Source: Pseudanabaena sp. CAN_BIN31
GTDB lineage: Bacteria > Cyanobacteriota > Cyanobacteriia > Pseudanabaenales > Pseudanabaenaceae
Direction: 5' to 3'
Assembly: GCA_026785865.1 (NCBI GenBank)
Contig: JAJAZG010000347.1
Span: 1-6,186, forward strand
DNA: 6,186 nt
A program made the translations under genes and the position numbers. The notes beneath the pieces are model-generated. The model was given only the letters and a program-made list of their open reading frames with translations, had not been told where the DNA came from and made no database searches. Every line of letters begins with the position of its first letter. Within the stretch, counting starts at the first letter, position 1. Positions 1 through 4,902 of this stretch are shown piece by piece.

Positions 1-1
1 A

Positions 2-634
2 TCACAGCCAGACTACAGTGGGCGCAGCACAGTTCCTATTCTGTGGGATAAGCAAACTAAACAAATTGTTAATAACGAAAGTGCCGAGATTATTGTGATG
101 CTTAATTCTGAGCTAAATCAGTTCGCCAAGCATCCTGAACTCGATCTCTACCCCTTGGAATTGCGATCGCAGATCGATCATTTCAACGAGAAAATCTATG
201 AAACGGTGAACAATGGTGTTTATCGTTGTGGTTTTGCCCAAACTCAGTCAGCCTACGAGCAAGCTTGCCAAGAATTATTTACCACTCTTGATGAGTTAGA
301 TGAAATTCTGGCGACAAATCGGTATTTATGTGGCGATCGCCTGACGCTAGCAGATGTACGACTATTCACGACGCTGTTCCGATTTGATATTGCCTACTAT
401 GGTTTGTTTAAGTGCAATCAACGGCGAATACAGGACTATCCTTACCTTGGTGCTTATCTGCGCGACATTTATCAGATTGGTGATGTTGCTGCTACCTGCG
501 ACCTCGAAAGTGTGAAGCGTGACTATTATGGAAACCTCTTTCCGCTTAATCCAGGTGGCCTTATTCCCTTGGGACCAGATGTGACCAACTTGCTCACACC
601 TCACAATCGCTATCTACTCTCGATCAACAATTAG
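2..634 (+). CDS. Glutathionyl-hydroquinone reductase (Xi-class GST), 3' part, 5' end outside window
   Basis: The enzyme uses glutathione to reduce glutathionyl-hydroquinones in the cytosol, releasing the hydroquinone and GSSG. The frame is open from base 2, giving 210 residues; the E. coli relative YqjG is about 328 aa, so roughly a third is missing, including the N-terminal Cys-Pro active site. What is visible matches the family closely: YSGR followed by TVPIL with the cis-Pro (residues 5-14), the glutathione-binding NNESAEII (24-31), YETVNNGVYRCGF (66-78), the GST C-domain segment GDRLTLADVRLFTTLFRFD (111-129), FKCN (136-139), YLRDIYQ (152-158) and the near-terminal NPGGLIPLGP (183-192). 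A GTG at 95 followed by an ATG at 98 is internal, because coding similarity continues upstream of both. The stop codon TAG (632-634) overlaps the ribosome binding site of the next gene, so the two are probably co-transcribed. Family assignment is from remembered sequences and is firm. Confidence 0.93.
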   Translation, partial: SQPDYSGRSTVPILWDKQTKQIVNNESAEIIVMLNSELNQFAKHPELDLYPLELRSQIDHFNEKIYETVNNGVYRCGFAQTQSAYEQACQELFTTLDELDEILATNRYLCGDRLTLADVRLFTTLFRFDIAYYGLFKCNQRRIQDYPYLGAYLRDIYQIGDVAATCDLESVKRDYYGNLFPLNPGGLIPLGPDVTNLLTPHNRYLLSINN

Positions 635-637
635 GAA
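633..637 (+). promoter_or_regulatory. Shine-Dalgarno sequence of the SDR gene, overlapping the upstream stop
   Basis: AGGAA begins inside the TAG stop of the reductase gene and sits four bases before the ATG at 642. It supports that start and suggests translational coupling of the two genes. Confidence 0.7.
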
Positions 638-641
638 CTAT

Positions 642-1613
642 ATGTCTAAAAATTTGAACGGTAAAGTTGCCTTGGTAACGGGAGCTTCTAGGGGAATTGG
701 TAAAGGTATTGCCATTGCTTTAGGTGAAGCGGGGGCATTGGTTTATATTACAGGGCGCAGTCTGAATAGTGACAATCCTACAGATCCTATTACTGGTGGT
801 TTATTGGAAACCAAATATGCGGTAGAAAAAGCTGGGGGAACTTGTATTGCAGTTCCTATCGATCACAGCGATGATGAGCGGGTTCAGTCTTTATTTGAGC
901 AAATTAATCGAGAACAAAATGGACAATTGGATCTTTTGGTGAATAATGCTTATGGTGGAGTGCGATCGCTGATAAATGCTAAAGGTAAACCCTTTTGGGA
1001 ATCAGATGTCAGTCTTTGGGATGCTTGTAATCAAGTTGGTTTGCGAAGTCACTATATTGCAAGTCACTGGGCGGCAAAAATGATGACTCAACGCCAGCAA
1101 GGATTAATCGTGACGATATCTTCTTGGGGCGGATTAGCACCAATTTTTGGAGTTGCCTATGGTACTGGCAAATCCGCCTGCGATCGTCTTGCGGCAGATA
1201 TGGCAGTGGAGCTAAAGCCTTTTAATGTGGCTTCAATTTCCCTGTGGCCGGGTATTGTGGGAACAGAACATTTTCATCAGTTGCTTGAAGAGGATAATGA
1301 GAATAGTCTTGGCTCTGCGATATCGGATAAGTTCAATTGGGAAACTCCTTTATTTGTTGGCAGAGTAATCGCAGGACTATGTGATGACTCCAATCTGTTG
1401 CGACGAACTGGGAAGGTGCAGATTGTGGCAGAATTAGCAACTCGCTATGGAGTCGTTGATGAATATGGGCATTGCCCTGCTTCTTTACGTTCCCTCAGAT
1501 TTTTATTGCCACAAGTTTTGCCGATGCTTAAATCTAGCGCTAAGTTCATTCCAGATCTTCGAGTGCCTTGGTGGGTAATCCTGTTAACTGTTCTTAATTC
1601 TCCGAAAATTTGA
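642..1613 (+). CDS. DHRS1-like short-chain dehydrogenase/reductase
   Basis: This is a 323-aa classical SDR oxidoreductase with a Rossmann fold, using NAD(P)(H). The cofactor motif is TGASRGIG (residues 13-20), and GR after the second strand (38-39) favours NADP(H). NNAYGG (101-106) stabilises the core. The catalytic tetrad reads N130, S160 (in TISSWGG), Y173 and K177 (YGTGK). SLWPGIVGTE (200-209) follows in the usual place. Length and C-terminus match the DHRS1 branch rather than the typical 250-aa SDR: DHRS1 proteins share the LVNNAY, VGLR.HY, YG.GK.ACD.LAAD and SLWPGIV segments and end in a hydrophobic LRVPWW/K-type segment, seen here at 306-319. Human DHRS1 reduces carbonyl groups on steroids and xenobiotics; the bacterial substrate is unknown. 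The gene starts 7 nt after the glutathionyl-hydroquinone reductase, so a shared role in carbonyl/quinone detoxification is plausible but inferred. Confidence 0.92.
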   Translation: MSKNLNGKVALVTGASRGIGKGIAIALGEAGALVYITGRSLNSDNPTDPITGGLLETKYAVEKAGGTCIAVPIDHSDDERVQSLFEQINREQNGQLDLLVNNAYGGVRSLINAKGKPFWESDVSLWDACNQVGLRSHYIASHWAAKMMTQRQQGLIVTISSWGGLAPIFGVAYGTGKSACDRLAADMAVELKPFNVASISLWPGIVGTEHFHQLLEEDNENSLGSAISDKFNWETPLFVGRVIAGLCDDSNLLRRTGKVQIVAELATRYGVVDEYGHCPASLRSLRFLLPQVLPMLKSSAKFIPDLRVPWWVILLTVLNSPKI

Positions 1614-1806
1614 ATGTTATCCTAAATATTGTGATTGGTATTCGGCTTTATGATAGTGGGCTTATTACCTGACCTGTGCGATCGCTAGATTTGAGGATAT
1701 GTAATAGTTCTCCTGTCCCTAATTTTCCATAACCATAACTGTGCTTGGCATGGCATACTTATTTTGAGGCGATTATTTACAAATTTCAATTTTTACCTGC
1801 TTAGAA
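1614..1806. other. Spacer between redox operon and STAND gene
   Basis: These 193 bp contain one HIP1 octamer (1678-1685) and are otherwise AT-rich. I found no convincing -35/-10 pair, no GC-rich hairpin with a T tract and no Shine-Dalgarno match in front of the ATG at 1807. An in-frame TGA at 1765 with no alternative ATG, GTG or TTG between it and 1807 fixes the STAND start at 1807. Confidence 0.5.
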
Positions 1807-3123
1807 ATGCCTGATAAATTGACGGAGATTATTGATCGCATCGCCATTGGTCAGCACACAGAGGCTGATATTGATACTTTGCGCCAAATATGGGGGATGG
1901 GCGATCGCCAGAGTTTGTTGCAACTAGGCAAGTATGGAGTCAATATTGAGCATGGGCAGGATATTCATATAGGCGATCGCATCTACGTTTCTTGGAATAA
2001 AGATGCAATTAATGCTTTGATTGAAGTTATCCAAAAGAACTTTGCTCTACCAACCAAAATTCCTGACAATCTTCCTCGCAGTGGAGTAGTTAAATTTGTC
2101 GGTCGAGATTTAGTTATAAATCAACTCCACCAGATGGTGGAGAATCATCATATTGGTATTTCTGCAATTGTAGGTATGGGCGGAGTTGGGAAAACAGAAC
2201 TAGCAATTCAGTATGTTAAACGATACAAAAATTATTACTCAGGTGGAATCTGCTGGCTTTATGCTAGAGAGTTCAACGTGGGCACTCAAATTGTGGGCTA
2301 TGCTCAATCACAGATAGGATTGAAGATTCCAGATGGACTAGATTTGCTTGATCAAGTTGCATTTTGTTGGCGTAATTGGCAACAACAAGGTTATGTAATT
2401 ATCGTATTGGATGATGTAGTTCATTTTACTAGGGATGTTGAACCATATTTGCCTCCAGAGTCTTTGCATTTCAGGTTACTCATGACAACAAGGCTCAAGT
2501 TTAGTTTCCCTATTCAAATGCTTTCTCTAGATGTTTTTACTTTTGAGAAAGCATTTGAGATGCTGGAATCTTTTATAGGCAATGATCGAATTAAAGCAGA
2601 ACCAGAAACTATTAATATCCTTTGTGAGTGGCTAGGCTATCTGCCACTTGGATTAGAGTTAGTCGGTCGGTACTTAGCTGATGAAATGGATCTTTCGTTA
2701 TTAGAAATGCTATCTCGTTTACAGGAAAAAGCGATAAAGCGACAGGCATTAATGGATCAAGCACTTGTGCGTGAGCAAGATAATCCAGTTTGGACAATGA
2801 CAGCTCAACGGGGAGTAGCTGCTGCTTTTGATTTAAGTTGGGAAGGGCTGGATACATGGGGTCAGTACCTCGGTAAATTATTAAGCCTATGTGCTTTGGC
2901 TCCCGTTCCTTGGGAACTTATAGAGACGGTGGCACAACAGTATTTTGAAATTCATCCTGAAAATGGAGAGTTTAATTCAGAGGAATTACAATCAGCAAGA
3001 CGAAAATTATTTCGTTTCCATTTAATTCAAGATTTGGGGCAGAAAAAATACCTTCTGCACTCGCTAATTCGAGAATATTTTAGAGGCAAATTAGAATGCG
3101 GAGAAATTGATGTTACAGCTTAA
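1807..3123 (+). CDS. STAND-family NTPase with N-terminal effector-associated-type domain (NTPase half of a split STAND-TPR protein)
   Basis: This 438-aa protein is a signal-transducing ATPase of the AP-ATPase/NB-ARC group. Residues about 4-76 contain a HTEADIDTLRQ...GDRQSLLQLGKY.VNI...QDIHIGDRIY signature. I recognise this as the small N-terminal domain of many cyanobacterial conflict NTPases, of the effector-associated domain type (possibly EAD10, from memory), which recruits effectors carrying the same domain. The ATPase follows: FVGRD entry motif (97-101), Walker A GMGGVGKT (123-130), Walker B VIIVLDDV (197-204), sensor LLMTTR (224-229) and a GLPL-like LGYLPLGLELVG (276-287). A winged-helix region runs from about 338 to 426, with LLHSLIREYF (416-425) at the position of the MHD motif; H418 is the likely key residue. 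Homologues continue directly into a linker and TPR sensor, but here the frame stops at 3121-3123 while that continuation lies in the +1 frame. All ATPase motifs are intact, so the product is probably functional as an NTPase. The ribosome binding site is weak. Confidence 0.88.
   Translation: MPDKLTEIIDRIAIGQHTEADIDTLRQIWGMGDRQSLLQLGKYGVNIEHGQDIHIGDRIYVSWNKDAINALIEVIQKNFALPTKIPDNLPRSGVVKFVGRDLVINQLHQMVENHHIGISAIVGMGGVGKTELAIQYVKRYKNYYSGGICWLYAREFNVGTQIVGYAQSQIGLKIPDGLDLLDQVAFCWRNWQQQGYVIIVLDDVVHFTRDVEPYLPPESLHFRLLMTTRLKFSFPIQMLSLDVFTFEKAFEMLESFIGNDRIKAEPETINILCEWLGYLPLGLELVGRYLADEMDLSLLEMLSRLQEKAIKRQALMDQALVREQDNPVWTMTAQRGVAAAFDLSWEGLDTWGQYLGKLLSLCALAPVPWELIETVAQQYFEIHPENGEFNSEELQSARRKLFRFHLIQDLGQKKYLLHSLIREYFRGKLECGEIDVTA
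3100..3103 (+). promoter_or_regulatory. Shine-Dalgarno sequence inside the NTPase gene, serving the TPR ORF
   Basis: GGAG lies six bases before the ATG at 3110, the optimal spacing, within the last codons of the NTPase gene. It supports independent or coupled initiation of the TPR ORF and favours ATG 3110 over the TTG at 3107. Confidence 0.55.
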
Positions 3124-4489
3124 GGTTAGACAAGGCATAGAGTCGGAACAAATGAAACGAGTATTCTGCCGAGTCATGGCATCTTTTGCTAGAAAGATTT
3201 CGGAAAGTCCTACTCATCAACAAATTTTAGCTATTGCTCCTACAGTTCCTCATATATCAGAAGTTGCAATGATGTTTGCGGATTGGCTAAGTGATGAGGA
3301 TCTAATTTTCCCATATATTGGCTTAGGTCGTTTCTTCATTGAGCAGGGCGCATATGCTCAAGCTGAACAAGGGTACACTCAATCTTTGACAGTTAGCGAA
3401 ATTCGATTTGGCAAACACCATCTCAACGTAGCTGAAAGCCTAAATAACTTAGCTAAACTTTATCGTATACAAGGACGTTTCGTTGAAGCGGAACCACTTC
3501 ACCAAAGAGCATTAGAAATTCAGGAACAAAAATTAGGGTATGAAAATTTAGTTACGGCAGAGAGTCTTAACAACCTAGCAAGACTCTATCGAGATCAAGG
3601 AAGGTATAGTGAAGCAGAACCGCTTCATAAAAGAGCATTAGAAATTCAGGAGCATTTGTTGGGAATCACTCATCCTAATGTGGCTGAAAGCCTCAATAAT
3701 CTTGGACTACTCTATTGGAATCAAGGAAAGTATCGTGAAGCAGAAGTACTCTATAAAAGGGCACTAAACATTTGGGAGCAACAAATTGGAACTGAAAATT
3801 CTTCTCCAGCAGAATGTTTCAACAACTTGGCAGTACTATACTATTCACAAGGACGTTACCTTGATGCAGAACCTCTCTTTTATACAGCATTGACAATTCG
3901 AGAGCAGCAATTGGGTGTCGCCCACCCCAATGTGGCTCAAAGTCTTGACAATTTAGCGGCACTTTACTACTCTCAAAACCAATATGATAAAGCAGAACCT
4001 CTCTATCAGAGAGCACTATTAATTTGGGAACAGCATCTGGGTAAAAATCATCATGAAGTGGCAACTAATCTAAATAGTCTAGCAAACCTTTATCGCAACC
4101 AAAAACGATATAGTGAAGCAGAACCTCTCTATCAGAGAGCATTATCAATTTTGGAGCAGCAAGTGGGAGTAGATCATCCCCGTCTAGCAATCGGTCTTCA
4201 TGGACTAGCGACTCTTTATCGTGAATGTAAGTGGTTTAGCAAGTCGGAATCACTCTATCTTAAAGCATTAGATATTTGGAAACGAAGTTTAGGAGATACT
4301 GATTCTCATGTAGGAAAATGTTTGGATAGTTTAGCGACTTTATACGCAATACAAGGAAATAGTTTGGATGCTGAAAAATTATATATAAAAGCCTTAGAAA
4401 TTCTAGATTTACGGCTAGGACTTGAACATCCTTGGTCTGTTGAATGTAAACAAAAGTTGAAAGACTTACGAAATGCCGATGTTGGATAG
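3110..4489 (+). CDS. TPR-repeat protein, sensor half of a split STAND-TPR protein
   Basis: From ATG 3110 this gives 459 aa and overlaps the NTPase gene by 14 nt in another frame. Residues about 15-66 (QMKRVFCRVMASFARKISE onward to DWLSDEDLIFPYIGLGRF) are the linker that in single-chain homologues joins the winged-helix region to the TPRs. It is therefore the expected continuation of the upstream protein rather than an unrelated N-terminus. Nine TPRs of exactly 42 residues follow, of the kinesin-light-chain type (consensus ESLNNLA.LY..QGRY.EAEPLY.RAL.I.EQ.LG..HP.VA). A short basic tail ends the protein. No signal peptide or membrane segment is visible. In STAND proteins such arrays bind the trigger ligand or partner. 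If translated separately, the two halves may associate in trans; alternatively this is a frameshifted gene and the TPR piece is made only through the internal start. The uniform repeats and intact frame argue against long-standing decay. Confidence 0.85.
   Translation: MLQLKVRQGIESEQMKRVFCRVMASFARKISESPTHQQILAIAPTVPHISEVAMMFADWLSDEDLIFPYIGLGRFFIEQGAYAQAEQGYTQSLTVSEIRFGKHHLNVAESLNNLAKLYRIQGRFVEAEPLHQRALEIQEQKLGYENLVTAESLNNLARLYRDQGRYSEAEPLHKRALEIQEHLLGITHPNVAESLNNLGLLYWNQGKYREAEVLYKRALNIWEQQIGTENSSPAECFNNLAVLYYSQGRYLDAEPLFYTALTIREQQLGVAHPNVAQSLDNLAALYYSQNQYDKAEPLYQRALLIWEQHLGKNHHEVATNLNSLANLYRNQKRYSEAEPLYQRALSILEQQVGVDHPRLAIGLHGLATLYRECKWFSKSESLYLKALDIWKRSLGDTDSHVGKCLDSLATLYAIQGNSLDAEKLYIKALEILDLRLGLEHPWSVECKQKLKDLRNADVG
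3308..4441 (+). repeat. Nine tandem 126-bp TPR-coding repeats
   Basis: Units start at 3308, 3434, 3560, 3686, 3812, 3938, 4064, 4190 and 4316, each exactly 126 bp (42 codons) without indels. Units 2 to 7 are the most regular. The first unit and the last two diverge from the consensus (for example ECKWFSKSES in unit 8), as expected for capping repeats. Units 6 and 7 share an identical 26-bp stretch (3990-4015 and 4116-4141), suggesting recent duplication or gene conversion within the array. Confidence 0.9.
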
Positions 4490-4589
4490 TCGATATATCC
4501 TTGATCGCATTGTAAAAGGTCGGCATTGCATATATTCATAATGATCGCGAGAAAATAGGTACTGTCGGTTCGCTCATTTCGATCAATTG

Positions 4590-4605
4590 CCTAGAATTAT
4601 CTAGG
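4590..4605. repeat. Small perfect hairpin inside the MITE
   Basis: CCTAGA, a four-base loop ATTA, then TCTAGG form a 6-bp perfect stem near the left terminal repeat. It is too weak, and lacks a T tract, to be called a terminator. Confidence 0.4.
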
Positions 4606-4638
4606 AGAGAATAGGCATTACAGACACCAAGAAAAATA

Positions 4639-4667
4639 TTGACACGTCCCGAAATATATGCATAAAT
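4639..4667 (+). promoter_or_regulatory. Possible sigma70-type promoter within the MITE
   Basis: A consensus -35 TTGACA (4639-4644) is followed after 16-17 bp by CATAAAT (4661-4667) as a poor -10. It would fire rightward, antisense to the DUF1998 gene. Chance occurrence in AT-rich DNA is likely. Confidence 0.2.
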
Positions 4668-4793
4668 GCCCATCGGATTAATCGACTTAATTTAGAGACA
4701 ATGTAACGCTATATATAGTAGGATTTGGTGAATTATTAATTCATAAAGCACTAGGGGAAATGAGCGAACCGACAGTAGGTAATATCGTTTAGG

Positions 4794-4823
4794 TTGAAAC
4801 AATTGCTGATTGAGGGATATAAA
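4794..4823 (+). promoter_or_regulatory. Possible rightward promoter antisense to the DUF1998-nuclease gene
   Basis: TTGAAA (4794-4799) and TATAAA (4818-4823) are separated by 18 bp. Transcription would run into the 3' end of the convergent gene. The only downstream start, at 4846, gives a seven-codon ORF, so any transcript would be non-coding. Evidence is limited to the two hexamers. Confidence 0.22.
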
Positions 4824-4862
4824 ATACTGAACGTTTGAAGCCATTATGAACATCTGCAACGC

Positions 4863-4902
4863 CCTTTAAATCACGTTATTCTCCTTTAACTCACATTATT
4901 CT
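4863..4902. repeat. 20-bp tandem duplication over the stop codon of the DUF1998 gene
   Basis: CCTTTAAATCACGTTATTCT (4863-4882) is followed immediately by a second copy (4883-4902) that differs at two positions. On the minus strand the proximal copy encodes the last residues NNVS and the TAA; the distal copy, now in the 3' untranslated region, would read NNVI and TAA in its own frame. This is a duplication of the gene's final codons and stop. Confidence 0.8.

Larger units (their letters stand above)
4556..4781. mobile_element. MITE-like element with 19-bp perfect terminal inverted repeats
   Basis: The element spans 4562-4775 (214 bp). Its left end CTGTCGGTTCGCTCATTTC (4562-4580) is the exact reverse complement of its right end (4757-4775). 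Directly outside each end lies TAGGTA (4556-4561 and 4776-4781), which reads as a 6-bp target duplication. The minimal alternative is a TA duplication as made by IS630/Tc1-type elements. The 176-bp interior holds no ORF of note and is AT-rich with several short palindromes (4590-4605, 4657-4664, 4709-4718, 4730-4742). Short length, perfect ends, flanking direct repeats and no transposase together fit a non-autonomous element mobilised in trans by a full-length IS elsewhere in the genome. I cannot name the parent family. It sits between the 3' ends of convergent genes, so it interrupts no coding sequence. Confidence 0.72.
4522..4863. repeat. Outer degenerate inverted repeat surrounding the MITE
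   Basis: The left arm 4522-4543 and the right arm 4842-4863 are reverse complements over 22 bp with three mismatches (read from the right: CATTATGAACATCTGCAACG, then CC). They enclose the MITE-like element but not symmetrically: 18 bp separate left arm and element, 66 bp on the right. This may be the remnant of an older element or of an inverted duplication. No transposase is encoded inside. Confidence 0.45.

Noticed and set aside
95..634. A 179-aa gene starting at GTG 95
   Set aside because: The same frame is open to the left edge and encodes the YSGR, TVPIL and NNESAEII motifs of the family upstream of 95, so this is an internal codon of a truncated gene.
1740..1806. Promoter for the STAND gene (TTGGCA at 1745, TACTTA at 1756)
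   Set aside because: The hexamers are not spaced as a -35/-10 pair and no alternative pair with 16-18 bp spacing was found.
3095..3123. Programmed +1 ribosomal frameshift joining NTPase and TPR frames
   Set aside because: No recognisable slippery site is present: the codon before TAA is GCT, which re-pairs poorly as CTT, and there is no prfB-like CTT TGA. The internal Shine-Dalgarno sequence and ATG explain TPR translation more simply.
3308..4441. Regular repeat spacing as a CRISPR-like array
   Set aside because: The 126-bp period is fully coding and corresponds to 42-residue TPR units; there are no conserved short repeats with unrelated spacers.
4472..4527. Rho-independent terminator after the TPR gene (AATGCCGA...TCGGCATT)
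   Set aside because: The arms are only 8 bp, 40 nt apart, one arm lies within coding sequence, and no T tract follows.
4260..4539. Minus-strand ORFs antisense to the TPR gene end
   Set aside because: They mirror the strongly constrained TPR coding frame, show no domain motifs and have no clear start signals.
4846..4869. Tiny ORF (MNICNAL) after the TATAAA-like box
   Set aside because: It is seven codons with no good ribosome binding site. The start belongs to the outer inverted-repeat arm, and the same MNICNA reading appears on the other strand at the left arm, so it is a by-product of the repeat.
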